Part shown: positions 17,700 through 28,809 of the stretch, one piece after another
Layout: each line of letters begins with the position of its first letter
Position numbering within the stretch: position 1 is the first letter of the stretch
Assembly (NCBI RefSeq): GCF_000827595.2
Contig: NZ_LN776186.1
Location: 102,236-166,235 of the forward strand
Origin: Necropsobacter massiliensis
GTDB taxonomy: Bacteria; Pseudomonadota; Gammaproteobacteria; Enterobacterales; Pasteurellaceae
Reading direction: 5' to 3'
DNA: 64,000 nt
Notes under the pieces: model-generated
Told to the model about the DNA's origin: nothing
What the model saw: only the letters and a program-made list of their open reading frames with translations
The model's database searches: none
Made by a program: the position numbers and the translations under genes

Positions 17700-19670
17700 T
17701 TATTTGCTCAGATCCACCCGATAAACCGCAAACCCGATATCATCATTGCCGACGAATTGCATCGGATATTGCGCATTTTCGGCAATGAAAGCGCGGGCTT
17801 TATCGCTAGGTGAGGTTTCAAAGCGAATATCCAGTTTAGTGGCGGTTTGGATCGGCGCCAGACGCCAGTTTTTATCCGCTTTCGGGCTGACTTGACCATG
17901 CGCTTTACTTTGACTGCTGATGTAATTGGCTAGAATCTGCCGGTTTTCGTCCGGCGAGGCAAATACGATATGGCTGTCGCCAGTGCCCGGGAATTTGTTG
18001 CTATAAGCGCGGTAATTGTTAGTGGCGATTAAAAACTGCGCATCGGCAGCAACCGGTTTGCCTTGATAGGTCAGCTTAATCACGCGTTGGGATTGTGGGT
18101 TGATCAGTTTGCATTCGCCGTCATAGCGCGCCGGCTGGGTAATATCGTATTGATATTCCACGCCGTCAATCACATCAAAATTATAGGTGCGGAAACCTTC
18201 CCAATCCAGCAAGCTTTGCGGTTTGTCGCTGTGCGGATCGATTTGGCGGAACATGCCAGCGCTGCATTCCAGCCACTCTTTCAGTTCTGCGCCGCTGACT
18301 TTGACTACCACCAGCGTATTCGGATAAAGGTATAAATCCGCCGCATTACGGAAGGTCAGTTCGCCCTTATTGACTTCGGTATAGCCGGTCGGATCATTTC
18401 TGCGGCCGCCTGCTTTAAACGGGGCGCCAGCACTAAGCACCGGAATGCCCGCCAGCTGCGGCAATGCTTGTAGCGCATTTTCCACATAGGCTTTTTGTGC
18501 CTGATTGACAATTTGGATAGTCGGATCATCCTGTACTAACGCCAGATAGCTGTACATATTATCGCTGGCTTTGCCAAGCGGTTGAGATACAAATTGTCGT
18601 GTTGCCTCATGCACCGGCTGTAAAAGTGCGGTAATTTCCGGATGATTTTCCACCGTCGCGGTTTTTTTCTCTGCATCGTAAATTGGGCGTAGCGCCGCTG
18701 TACCGTCGCTGACTAGCCATTTTCCGTTCTGTCGGGTTAAAGTCAGATCCAATACGCTGATATTGTTCGCCCAATATCCCGCCATGCTTTCCGGCACGCC
18801 TTTTACCGTTCCTTTTTGAATATCCGTATGCGGTGAGTTAGCAAATTCCTTATTCGGGAACAAGCGGTGCGAATGCCCGAAGATCACCGCATCAATACCT
18901 TTCACGTCCGCCAGATAAAACGCCGCGTTTTCCGCCCCTTCCCTGTAAGGTTCGTCGGACGGCCCGGTATGCGCCAGCGCGATGATAATATCCGCGCCCG
19001 CTTGTTTCATCAGCGGCACATAGTGCTGTGCGGTTTTGATAATATCGCGCGCTTGTGCTTTTCCTGCCAGATTGGCTTTATCCCACACCATGATTTGCGG
19101 CGGCACGAAACCGATATAGCCGATATTAAGCGTTTGTTTGTTGCCCTGTTCATCACGAATTTCTTTTGGCAAAATCACATACGGCGTAAACATCGGTTCA
19201 TCCGTACCGGCTTTTACCACATTGGCGTTGACGATCGGAAATGTTGCCTGTTTGATGCTGTCGTTAAGATAGCTCAAGCCATAGTTAAATTCATGATTGC
19301 CGAGCGTTCCCGCGTCGTATCGCATCGCGTTCAGCACTGCGATTGCCGGGTTTTCCCGCCCTTCTTTATAGCCCACTGCAGCCTGATAATCGGCAATCGG
19401 ATTGCCCTGAATTAAATCGCCGTTATCCACCAAAACGGAATTAGCCACTTCCTTGCGCGCCTGTGCGATCAAACTGGCGGCGCGGGTGAAGCCGAATTTT
19501 TCCGTCGGTGCGTCTTTATAGTAATCGAAATCGGTTAAGAAACTGTGTATATCGGTGGTGGCGATAATGCGTAATTTTGCCATGTTATTCTCTGTTGCTT
19601 GTGTATAACCGCCGGCGGTTAATACCAAAATTCCGGCGGCACCAAGTTTAAGAAATTGTCTTCTGTCCAT
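17700..19670 (-). CDS. cpdB: 2',3'-cyclic-nucleotide 2'-phosphodiesterase/3'-nucleotidase
   Basis: The 656-residue periplasmic enzyme hydrolyses 2',3'-cyclic nucleotides and 3'-nucleotides for nucleoside salvage. Metallophosphoesterase motifs appear in order: [24 protein letters not shown] and [11 protein letters not shown]-terminal 5'-nucleotidase substrate domain follows. Length matches the family (about 650). The N-terminus [15 protein letters not shown] is a twin-arginine signal, so export of a folded metal-loaded enzyme through Tat is predicted. It is a single-gene unit. Confidence 0.93.
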   Translation of the reverse strand: MDRRQFLKLGAAGILVLTAGGYTQATENNMAKLRIIATTDIHSFLTDFDYYKDAPTEKFGFTRAASLIAQARKEVANSVLVDNGDLIQGNPIADYQAAVGYKEGRENPAIAVLNAMRYDAGTLGNHEFNYGLSYLNDSIKQATFPIVNANVVKAGTDEPMFTPYVILPKEIRDEQGNKQTLNIGYIGFVPPQIMVWDKANLAGKAQARDIIKTAQHYVPLMKQAGADIIIALAHTGPSDEPYREGAENAAFYLADVKGIDAVIFGHSHRLFPNKEFANSPHTDIQKGTVKGVPESMAGYWANNISVLDLTLTRQNGKWLVSDGTAALRPIYDAEKKTATVENHPEITALLQPVHEATRQFVSQPLGKASDNMYSYLALVQDDPTIQIVNQAQKAYVENALQALPQLAGIPVLSAGAPFKAGGRRNDPTGYTEVNKGELTFRNAADLYLYPNTLVVVKVSGAELKEWLECSAGMFRQIDPHSDKPQSLLDWEGFRTYNFDVIDGVEYQYDITQPARYDGECKLINPQSQRVIKLTYQGKPVAADAQFLIATNNYRAYSNKFPGTGDSHIVFASPDENRQILANYISSQSKAHGQVSPKADKNWRLAPIQTATKLDIRFETSPSDKARAFIAENAQYPMQFVGNDDIGFAVYRVDLSK

Positions 19671-19864
19671 TTTTATCTTCTCCTGCGCCTTTACAGACCT
19701 GTTTAACAGCGCAAACTATAATAAAATCCGCCGATTATTCTACAAAATAAATAGCGTTATGTGAGGAAAATCACACAAATTTATCAAGAAAACGATTGCG
19801 ATTTTGGCAGGAGTGATAGTTTTTTAGGGAAAAATAACCGAGGTAACGGGAATAATTTAGGTAA

Positions 19865-19891
19865 TAAAAAACCGCACGGGAAAAGTGCGGT
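19865..19891 (-). terminator. Terminator made of paired uptake sequences, after the small secreted protein gene
   Basis: Read on the minus strand, ACCGCAC (19891-19885) and GTGCGGT (19877-19871) form a 7-bp stem followed by TTTTTATT. The stem arms are two inverted DNA uptake cores. Confidence 0.8.
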
Positions 19892-19901
19892 CGATTTTTA
19901 G

Positions 19902-20153
19902 TTATTTTTGCGCACTGATATGATGGTGCGCTTGGGCGGCGAGAGACATATAATCGCGGTAGTCTTGTTCGCCGTCGGTCAGATTATCGTTAGTGTAATC
20001 TGCGCGGTTATCCACCGCACTTTTAGCGGATTTAGCCGTGTTTAATGCCATATAATCCTGATAATCCGCTTCGCTGTCGGGAGTATCGGCCATTACGTTC
20101 AGGGATAATGCGCCGGCAAAAAGTACAAGCGCCAGTTTATTAATTGTTTTCAT
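19902..20153 (-). CDS. Small secreted protein with a repeated DYxDYMxL motif, function unknown
   Basis: The 83-residue protein has a clear Sec signal peptide (residues 1-22, cleavage after VMA). The mature part is about 61 hydrophilic residues. It contains two copies of a short motif, DYQDYMAL and DYRDYMSL, about 38 residues apart, and ends with a His-rich stretch (AHHH). It has its own terminator and is divergent from a LysR regulator with candidate operator half-sites between them. I do not recognise the family. It is probably a periplasmic or exported small protein. Confidence 0.75.
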   Translation of the reverse strand: MKTINKLALVLFAGALSLNVMADTPDSEADYQDYMALNTAKSAKSAVDNRADYTNDNLTDGEQDYRDYMSLAAQAHHHISAQK

Positions 20154-20180
20154 ATTGAATTCTCTGCATTGATGATTAAC

Positions 20181-20209
20181 TGTTCATGTTGACGAACACA
20201 CCTTGTTCG
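20181..20209. promoter_or_regulatory. Candidate operator: three TGTTC/GAACA half-sites in a divergent promoter region
   Basis: TGTTC at 20181-20185, GAACA at 20194-20198 and TGTTC at 20204-20208 lie between the divergent small secreted protein and LysR genes. The last two form the dyad CGAACA-N5-TGTTCG. Spacing suits a LysR-type activator, but binding is inferred. Confidence 0.4.
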
Positions 20210-20299
20210 ATGCAGTTGATTATAATCCGTTGCTTTATTATGATAAGACCGAATAAACCTAATTCTTTGTTAGGAATATCCTAATAATCGGAGCATGTC

Positions 20300-21199
20300 A
20301 TGATGAACGGTTCAATTTTCGGTTATCTTGTGGTTTTTCATACCATTATCATTGAAGGCGGGATTGCCGCTGCCGCACGTAAACTAGAGCAGGCATCGCC
20401 GTCAGTCAGCCAGTCGCTGAAATCGCTGGAGCAATATATCGGTTTACCGCTGATTAACCGCACTACGCGCAAAATGGAGCTGACTGATGCGGGTCAGCGT
20501 TTATTTGACAGTACATTGCCACTGGTGCAGTCGCTGCATTTCGCCGTTGAAGACGTGCGCGATTTAAGCGAAATACCTTGCGGTAAAGTGCGCATTACCC
20601 TTTCCGATCTTCATTATTACAGTATTTTGCAACCGCACTATGCCGAGTTCTGCCGGCGCTATCCGCAGGTGTTGCTGGAAATTTCCATTAACAACGGCAT
20701 AGTGGATATTCTAAAAGAAGGATTTGATGTGGGCATTCGCATGGGCGATCGGTTAGACGAGCATTTTGTCGCACGTAAACTGACAGAAACTGGCAAAATG
20801 GGCTTTTATGTATCCAAACGCTATGCCGAACAATATGGCGTGCCGAAAACGCTGGCTGAACTGAAACGGCATAAGCAGGTCGGCTTTCGTTTTACCACTT
20901 CAAATAAGCTGGCGGAAACCAATGTGTATGACGACGACGGCAAGCAGCTTACGCTGGATATTCCGCTTTCCATTATCACCAATAATATGATGTCAACGAT
21001 CGATGCTGTTGAGCAAGGCATGGGGATCGGGCGGATTTTTAGCCTACATCCTTGCACTAAACATCTGGTGCCGGTGCTGCCGGATTATTGGATCATGTTT
21101 CCGCCTTCTTATCTTTTTTATTTGCAACACAGCCAGAAAGCGAAGCGGGTAAAAGTGTTTATTGATTTCTTATTGGAAAAAATGGCTCCCCACCGTTAG
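20300..21199 (+). CDS. LysR-family transcriptional regulator
   Basis: The 299-residue protein has an N-terminal helix-turn-helix (IAAAARKLEQASPSVSQSLKSLEQ) and an effector-binding domain. GGAG at 20286-20289 region precedes two adjacent ATGs (20300 and 20303), either of which could be used. It faces the small secreted protein gene across a 146-bp divergent intergenic region, the usual arrangement of a LysR regulator and its target. Inducer unknown. Confidence 0.87.
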   Translation: MMNGSIFGYLVVFHTIIIEGGIAAAARKLEQASPSVSQSLKSLEQYIGLPLINRTTRKMELTDAGQRLFDSTLPLVQSLHFAVEDVRDLSEIPCGKVRITLSDLHYYSILQPHYAEFCRRYPQVLLEISINNGIVDILKEGFDVGIRMGDRLDEHFVARKLTETGKMGFYVSKRYAEQYGVPKTLAELKRHKQVGFRFTTSNKLAETNVYDDDGKQLTLDIPLSIITNNMMSTIDAVEQGMGIGRIFSLHPCTKHLVPVLPDYWIMFPPSYLFYLQHSQKAKRVKVFIDFLLEKMAPHR

Positions 21200-21467
21200 C
21201 AATGGCAGGCTTGCCGCGCAAAAGTGCGGTGGAAAATCCGAGCGTTTTCGGCAAAGGTCGATTTTAATCAAAAAATGCCCCGCACTTTTCTTGTTATGCT
21301 GGTTGTAAAGTGCGGTCGTTTTTTATACGGTTTATAAACATCCCTCGCGTTAAAGGATTTATTTGCCCGTGCCGGGATAAACAAATGGGCAGAATCATTT
21401 CGTGATTTTCACTTTTTGCTTTAAAGTGTAGAGAACGAAAGTAAAGCGATACGAAGGTGAAGAAATT

Positions 21468-23291
21468 ATGCGGAAATGGATCCGAACGCTGTGGCTGCTG
21501 TGTTTATGCACTACGTTTGTGCAGGCGGCACAGCAGCCGATAAAATTTGCTCGTTTGGACTGGGAAAGCGGGCAATTTACCACCGCACTGCTGCGTATGA
21601 TTATTGAAAAAGGCTATGGCTATCCGACAGAAGAAATTTCGGGTGCCGGTGTGGCGCTGGAAAATGCGCTGATTCAAAATGATATTCAGATTATCGCTGA
21701 GGTTTGGGTTGGGCGCTCGGAGGTGATGACGCGCGCGATTGCCGAGGGGCAGATCCGTATTGTCGGCGATACCCTAAAAGGCGGCGCCACGCAGGGCTGG
21801 TATATTCCGGATTATGTGCGGCAACAATATCCTGAATTGACAAGCGTTAATGATTTGCCGCGGTTTGCTCATTTGTTTCGTGACCCGAACAATCCCACAC
21901 GCGCCCGTTTTCTGAATTGTCCCGCTGGCTGGACATGCGAAGTCTTTAATACTCGCTTATTGCATAATCTGAATCTGGATAAGCAGTTTAACAACGTGGC
22001 TACCGGCACCGGTTCGACGCTGGACAGTGAAATTTCCGCCTATTATGAACAGCGCAAGCCGCTGCTGTTTTATTATTGGCAACCAACCGGGTTAATGGCG
22101 AAATATCGTTTTGTACCTTTGGCGTTTCCGGATTTTGATGCGCGCTGCTGGACGCAATTGCTGGATGCGCAAAGCAAAGACAGCTGCGTGTCGGGTTTTC
22201 CGGTCTCGCGCTTGTCGGTTGCGGTATCCGCGCCATTTGCTGAAAAATACCCCGAATTGATTGCGTTTTTGCAAAAGGTGGAGTTGGATGCCGATACGCT
22301 GAATCGCCAGATTTTGATAATGAACGAACAACAGCACAACGGTGAACAACAGGCAACACAGTTTCTGGCGCAATATCCGCACTATTGGCGGCAATGGGTG
22401 TCTGCCGAGACGGCAAGTCGGCTGTCGGCACAATTTGCCGAGCAACATGCGGGCGCAACCTTTTTTCCGCAGTGGTCGATGCAAGAGCCGTTCAACCGCT
22501 GGCTGAAAAATACCGTTCATGATTACGGCGATTATTTCCGTCAGGTTAGTTTGATTTTGCAAAATTCGCTGCTTAATCCGGTGGAGCGGTTTTTTCTTGC
22601 CTTGCCGCCGTGGATGTTTATTTTATCGGTGTGTCTGGTAGTTTGGCACAGCACCAAACGTCGGCTGTTTACCCTGTTTAGCGGCGTCGGACTGTTTTTG
22701 TTGGGCGCATTGGGATTGTGGCAGGCATCCATGCAAACCGTGGCGTTAATGGTGGTTTCGATTGGTTTGACCGTAATTCTGGGGATTCCGCTGGGTATTG
22801 TGTTGGCTAAACAGCAGCGCTGTTATCGTTTCATCTTGCCGCTGCTTGATGTGATGCAGACTATGCCGAGCTTTGTGTATCTGATTCCGGTGCTGATGCT
22901 GTTCGGTTTGGGTAAAGTGCCGGCGATGTTCGCCTGTATTATTTACGCCATTGTGCCGTTAATTCGGTTGACCGTGCTGGGCATTCGTCGCATTGAGCCC
23001 GAATTGTTGGAAACCGGACGGGCGTTCGGCAGCAGTCGTTGGCAAATGCTGTGCTGGATTATTTTGCCGTCGGCTAAAGCGCAGATTATGGCGGGCGTGA
23101 ATCAGACGGTAATGATGTCGTTGTCCATGGTGGTATTGGCGTCGATGATTGGTGCGGCGGGATTAGGACAGGTGATTTTGCAGGCGATTCAAACCCTCAA
23201 TGTGGGACAGGGATTACAGGCGGGCGGCGCCATCGTTGTGCTGGCGATTATTGTCGATCGCATTACGCAAGGTTACGGAGGCAAACAGTGA
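21468..23291 (+). CDS. Betaine/proline-type ABC transporter: substrate-binding domain fused to permease
   Basis: The 607-residue protein joins a signal peptide (1-20), an OpuAC/ProX-like binding domain (about 25-330; begins IKFARLDWESGQFTTALL) and a ProW-like permease (about 380-600) with the EAA-type loop ELLETGRAFGSSRWQMLCWIILP. It would import glycine betaine, proline betaine or a related quaternary amine for osmoprotection. Fusing binder and permease removes the need for a separate binding protein. The next gene supplies the ATPase and overlaps by 4 nt. Confidence 0.87.
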   Translation: MRKWIRTLWLLCLCTTFVQAAQQPIKFARLDWESGQFTTALLRMIIEKGYGYPTEEISGAGVALENALIQNDIQIIAEVWVGRSEVMTRAIAEGQIRIVGDTLKGGATQGWYIPDYVRQQYPELTSVNDLPRFAHLFRDPNNPTRARFLNCPAGWTCEVFNTRLLHNLNLDKQFNNVATGTGSTLDSEISAYYEQRKPLLFYYWQPTGLMAKYRFVPLAFPDFDARCWTQLLDAQSKDSCVSGFPVSRLSVAVSAPFAEKYPELIAFLQKVELDADTLNRQILIMNEQQHNGEQQATQFLAQYPHYWRQWVSAETASRLSAQFAEQHAGATFFPQWSMQEPFNRWLKNTVHDYGDYFRQVSLILQNSLLNPVERFFLALPPWMFILSVCLVVWHSTKRRLFTLFSGVGLFLLGALGLWQASMQTVALMVVSIGLTVILGIPLGIVLAKQQRCYRFILPLLDVMQTMPSFVYLIPVLMLFGLGKVPAMFACIIYAIVPLIRLTVLGIRRIEPELLETGRAFGSSRWQMLCWIILPSAKAQIMAGVNQTVMMSLSMVVLASMIGAAGLGQVILQAIQTLNVGQGLQAGGAIVVLAIIVDRITQGYGGKQ

Positions 23292-24073
23292 ACGACGGAA
23301 ATCCGGTGGCGGACAACATGAACAGTATTGAATTTAATCGGGTTACTAAATATTATGGCACCCAACCGGCGCTGGAGCAGGTCAGCCTCGCGCTGCCGGC
23401 GGGCAAAATCAGTTGTATTATGGGGTTGTCCGGCTCCGGCAAGTCCACTTTGTTGCGTCATATTAACCGTTTACTGGAACCGACTGAGGGTGAAATTCTG
23501 ATTAACGGAAAAAATCTAGCGCATTTTGATCTGAAAACCCTACAACAATTTCGCCGCAATCAGGTCAGCATGGTGTTTCAGCATTTCGGTTTGCTGCCGC
23601 ATTTGTCGGTGATTGAAAATATTGAATACGGTTTGAAAGTTAAAGGGGTTAACCGTCTTGAGCGGCATAAGCGGGCGCGCAGCTGGCTGAATGAAGTGGG
23701 GCTTGCTGATAGTGCCGAAAGTTCGGTGCAGGCATTGTCGGGCGGTATGAAACAACGGGTCGGCATTGCCCGAGCGTTTGCCTGCGATACGCCGATTCTG
23801 CTGATGGACGAACCCTTTTCCGCATTGGATCCGATCACCCGCGACAGCCTACAGTCGTTATTATTGACGTTGCAGGCGAAATGGCATAAAACGATTGTGT
23901 TTGTCAGTCATGACCTTGATGAGGTGCGCCGACTGAGCGATTTTGTGGTGCTGCTGGAAAAAGGTAGAGTGATTCAACGCGGCACTTTTGAGCAGTTGCA
24001 AAATAATCCGAACAGCGATTATACCGCGCAGTTTATGCAAAAACGCCTGCGCGATAATGAAGAAAACGGATAG
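23288..24073 (+). CDS. Betaine/proline-type ABC transporter ATP-binding protein
   Basis: GTG at 23288 overlaps the permease stop as GTGA and has a strong GGAGG 8 nt upstream, so I prefer it to the ATG at 23318. The 261-residue ATPase has Walker A GLSGSGKST, signature LSGGM, Walker B LLMDEPFSALD and H-loop VSHD. It lacks the C-terminal CBS domains of E. coli ProV (400 residues), so osmotic sensing by CBS domains is absent. Confidence 0.88.
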   Translation: MNDGNPVADNMNSIEFNRVTKYYGTQPALEQVSLALPAGKISCIMGLSGSGKSTLLRHINRLLEPTEGEILINGKNLAHFDLKTLQQFRRNQVSMVFQHFGLLPHLSVIENIEYGLKVKGVNRLERHKRARSWLNEVGLADSAESSVQALSGGMKQRVGIARAFACDTPILLMDEPFSALDPITRDSLQSLLLTLQAKWHKTIVFVSHDLDEVRRLSDFVVLLEKGRVIQRGTFEQLQNNPNSDYTAQFMQKRLRDNEENG

Positions 24074-24093
24074 TCGATGCAACAATAACAAAA

Positions 24094-24127
24094 CATCCCG
24101 CGCCGATAATTGGTAACGGGCGGGATG
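24094..24127 (+). terminator. Hairpin after the betaine transporter operon
   Basis: CATCCCGC (24094-24101) pairs with GCGGGATG (24120-24127). There is no T-run, so termination may be weak or Rho-assisted. Confidence 0.45.
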
Positions 24128-24193
24128 GTGATTGGCGAGAGTCGATATATCATCGCCTTATGCGCAAAAGTGCGGTGCTTTTTGCCGACGTTT

Positions 24194-24286
24194 TTATTCT
24201 TTCGGCAAGCGTTTGATGGCGTAAACCAGCCCGCCCCAGATAATCACCAAGGCAACGACCATCATAATGATTGCACTGCTGTTCAT
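24194..24286 (-). CDS. Small membrane subunit (MetS-like) of a sodium symporter, 30 residues
   Basis: ATG 24286 lies 1 nt after the symporter stop codon and has GGAGAATAAC just before it. The 30-residue product MNSSAIIMMVVALVIIWGGL... is one membrane helix with a short basic tail (KRLPKE). It matches in size, sequence style and position the small MetS subunit that accompanies MetP-type neurotransmitter:sodium symporters. Confidence 0.85.
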   Translation of the reverse strand: MNSSAIIMMVVALVIIWGGLVYAIKRLPKE

Positions 24287-24287
24287 G

Positions 24288-25796
24288 TTATTCTCCTTTT
24301 TTCTGCATCAGTTCTTCATTTTTCCATTTTAAGCGGGAAAGCAGGAACGAAATGATCACTAAGCTGACCGACATTCCCCAGCCGAAGATATTTACAAACC
24401 AACTTGGATAGCCTTCATAGCCTTCGGAGAAGACTTTGGCACCTTCGCTCAACAGCATAAAGGCGAGAATACCGGTGGTGATAACGATACACAAACGCCA
24501 GAAAAAGCCCACTTTAAATGAGGAAGTTTCGTTCAAATGTGCACCCAACACCCCGAGTTTTTCGTTGGCGACAATAGCAATCAGGGAAACAAAAGCAACG
24601 GCGACAATACCGAAATAGTTGATGAATTTATCCAGCACGTCCAGCATTGGCAAACCGGTGGTGGTGCCGAACAGCATAACCGAAACGAACATCATCGGAA
24701 TACCGACGATAAAGGTGGTTTTGATGCGGCGGGTTCTTAATTTATCCTGTACCGCGGAGATAATCACTTCAATCACTGAAATAAACGAGGTCAGTGCAGC
24801 GAAAGTTAAGGAACCGAAGAATAGTACGCCGAGTACATGACCGAACGGCGCCTGATTAATAATGGTTGGGAAAGCGAAAAATGCCAAGCCGATACCGCCT
24901 TTTGCCACTTCGCTCACTTCCTGACCGGCGGCGTTTGCCATAAAACCGAGTGCGGCGAACACGCCGATACCCGCTAGCAGTTCAAAGCTGCTGTTGGCAA
25001 AACCGACCACTAAACCGGAACCGGTTAAATCCGAATCTTTTTTCAGATAGGAGGCGTAGGTAATCATAATGCCGAAGCAGATCGACAGCGAGAAGAAAAT
25101 CTGCCCGTAAGCGGCGATCCACACGCTTGGGTCAGACAGTTTTGACCAGTCCGGTGTGAATAGCGCATTCAGCCCTTTAGCCGCACCCGGCAGGAACAAC
25201 GAGGAAATCACCAAAACGATAAACATGATAACTAACAGCGGCATTAAAATGCTGGATGATTTAGCAATACCTTTCTGTACCCCCAGCGCCAGCACACCTA
25301 AAGCAACCAGCCAAACCGCAATCAGTGGTCCGGTAACCATGGCGACGAAATCAAAGCTGATGCCTTGGGAAATATCACCCATTTTCAGAAATTCACCGAT
25401 AAAGAAATCAATCGGTTTATCGCCCCACGCGGAGGTAAAGGAAAAATACGTATAGCTTGCCGCCCAGCCGAGCACGACGGCGTAATAAATACCGATGATC
25501 ACATTCACCATTACCTGCCACCAGCCGAAAGTTTCAAAATGGCGGTTAAAGCGGCGATAGGATAAGGGCGCTCCGCCGCGGTGGCGGTGACCGATGGCGT
25601 AATCCAGAAACAGCAGCGGAATACCTGCGGTGAGCAGCGCGATCACATAAGGCACGATAAACGCGCCGCCGCCGTTTTCATAAGTGACATAAGGGAAACG
25701 CCAAATATTGCCAAGACCGACAGCGGAACCGATCGCGGCGATGATAAAGGCTCTGCGGCCTGAGAAAGTTTCTCTTTTAGCAGTTGACTGAGCCAT
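24288..25796 (-). CDS. Sodium-dependent amino-acid symporter (neurotransmitter:sodium symporter family)
   Basis: The 502-residue inner-membrane protein has about 12 helices. Helix 1 carries the family signature [14 protein letters not shown], with the unwound Na+/substrate site. It is a MetP/YhdH-like amino-acid importer. The tiny downstream subunit points to the methionine/alanine branch, but specificity is inferred. It is transcribed alone with its small subunit. Confidence 0.88.
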   Translation of the reverse strand: MAQSTAKRETFSGRRAFIIAAIGSAVGLGNIWRFPYVTYENGGGAFIVPYVIALLTAGIPLLFLDYAIGHRHRGGAPLSYRRFNRHFETFGWWQVMVNVIIGIYYAVVLGWAASYTYFSFTSAWGDKPIDFFIGEFLKMGDISQGISFDFVAMVTGPLIAVWLVALGVLALGVQKGIAKSSSILMPLLVIMFIVLVISSLFLPGAAKGLNALFTPDWSKLSDPSVWIAAYGQIFFSLSICFGIMITYASYLKKDSDLTGSGLVVGFANSSFELLAGIGVFAALGFMANAAGQEVSEVAKGGIGLAFFAFPTIINQAPFGHVLGVLFFGSLTFAALTSFISVIEVIISAVQDKLRTRRIKTTFIVGIPMMFVSVMLFGTTTGLPMLDVLDKFINYFGIVAVAFVSLIAIVANEKLGVLGAHLNETSSFKVGFFWRLCIVITTGILAFMLLSEGAKVFSEGYEGYPSWFVNIFGWGMSVSLVIISFLLSRLKWKNEELMQKKGE

Positions 25797-26077
25797 ATTA
25801 CTACCTTTTTTATTGTTAAATGAATGTCATAAGGGTTAGGAATATAGCGCAATATTATTTCTAGTCAATAGTTAAAAATATTATCGGCAGAGGGTTTTTA
25901 TTTGTTTTTCTAGATTACAGTGCTGTTTTTATAATTTGTTTTGGATAGATATTCTGAATTTTTTAATAAATTAATTTATCTTGCTAAAAACTGCGAAAAC
26001 CGCCGAATAAAACGCTAGGGATAAAAAAGCGTATTTTATTCGCTATTTTCGCAACAATTGATCAATTATTTGAGGTT

Positions 26078-27452
<1,375 letters not shown>

Positions 27453-27456
<4 letters not shown>

Positions 27457-28001
27457 AATGCTGTTTCAAAAATATGCCGGCAGCCGCGTGCAGCGCATTG
27501 CCAAGTGCGGTGGGTTTCGCTTTCTTTTTTTAAGCTACACACCTGTCCGCCACATGCCGGACAAGTGATAGCATAAGGTTGGTCGGCTAAAGTGAATTTA
27601 CACTTCGGGTATCGGCTGCAACCGTAGAATATTTTTCCCTGCCGTCCGCGTCTCGGCACTAAATTACCCTGCCCGCATGCCGGGCAACCGATTGCCTGTT
27701 GCGGCGGCGGAGTTTCTTCTTGTACCACGAAATGACATTGTGGATAGTTGCTGCAACCGATAAACATGCCGTAACTGCCTTGTTTTAACTGTAACCAGTG
27801 ACCGCACTGCGGGCAGCGCTGAGTCAACGATTTAATGATTTTATTTTCATGTTGCGGATGTAAGGGTTTGAGGTAATCGCAGTGCGGATAATGGCTGCAA
27901 CCTAAAAACAAGCCTTTTTTGCCTTTTTTCATCACCAGCGGTGAACCGCACTGCGGGCAACGCTCGGTCTGTTTGGTTGGTTGAAAAAGACTGTTGTTCA
28001 T
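27453..28001 (-). CDS. yrdD: Zinc-ribbon protein with topoisomerase-type C4 zinc fingers (YrdD-like)
   Basis: ATG 28001 is preferred to an upstream TTG. The 182-residue protein is four consecutive C4 zinc modules (CPQCG...CSHYPHC, CPQCG...CSNYPQC, CPACG...CSRYPKC, CPACG...C..C), like the C-terminal fingers of topoisomerase I but with no catalytic domain. It probably binds nucleic acid. It is co-transcribed with tsaC and aroE. It should not be called a topoisomerase. Confidence 0.88.
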
Positions 28002-28145
28002 AAGGCGTTCCGGTATCAAAATTGGGTTGGTTAGGTGTCGCCGATAAGCCGTCTATGTTGGCGCCGGCGTACCGTTTTTGCTTTTACCGTCAGCAATTTT
28101 AAGCGACAATACACAGGAAAGCAACGTATCGACAATGTGTCGTTT

Positions 28146-28742
28146 TCATGGCAGCAGTATGCCCGCATGACATAACAGCTGTGCGGTTTCAAATACCGGC
28201 AGCCCCATAATGCCGGTAAAACTGCCTTCAATATGGTGGACAAAAACGCCGCCCATGCCCTGAATGCCATAGGCGCCCGCTTTATCCAGCGGTTCTTTGC
28301 TGGCAACATAGCGCCGAATTTCATCTTCCGTCAGCGCCTTAAAGCATACCCGGCTGATTTGCGTGAGGCAATGCCGCTGACCTTGATGAAATAGGCAGAC
28401 AGCGGTTATTACCTGATGGCTGCGCGCAGACAGGCTTGCCAGCATTTGCACGGCATGCGCCTCGTTACGCGGTTTGCCGAGAATCCGCCCTTCCGCCACC
28501 ACGATAGTATCGGCGGACAGAAACGGTAAGTGCGGTGGTTTTTGTCGCTGTTTTTGCCACAGTGCCAGCGCGGCGCTGTTTTTTTGTTGCGCCATGCGCA
28601 GCACATAAGCGGACGGGCATTCGCCGCTGAACGGGGTTTCGTCCGTTTCGGCGCTGAAAACCTCGACCTGCAATCCGAGCTGTTGCAGCAGCTGTAAGCG
28701 GCGCGGACTGTTGGAGGCAAGATAAAGCTGAGTGGTTGACAT
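28146..28742 (-). CDS. Maf-family nucleoside triphosphate pyrophosphatase
   Basis: ATG 28742 gives MSTTQLYLASNSPRR, the usual Maf start; an upstream TTG is less likely. The 198-residue enzyme hydrolyses non-canonical or modified nucleoside triphosphates such as m5UTP or dTTP. The nucleotide site ASNSPRR, FSAETDETP and the acidic FLSADTIVV are seen. It is YhdE- or YceF-like; I cannot decide which. It is divergent from rmuC. Confidence 0.9.
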   Translation of the reverse strand: MSTTQLYLASNSPRRLQLLQQLGLQVEVFSAETDETPFSGECPSAYVLRMAQQKNSAALALWQKQRQKPPHLPFLSADTIVVAEGRILGKPRNEAHAVQMLASLSARSHQVITAVCLFHQGQRHCLTQISRVCFKALTEDEIRRYVASKEPLDKAGAYGIQGMGGVFVHHIEGSFTGIMGLPVFETAQLLCHAGILLP

Positions 28743-28809
28743 AAAATCAGTTGGCGGTTTATTCAAAAAGAAATTAGTTTATACTTAAGCGGCAAAATAA
28801 GGAATAGCT

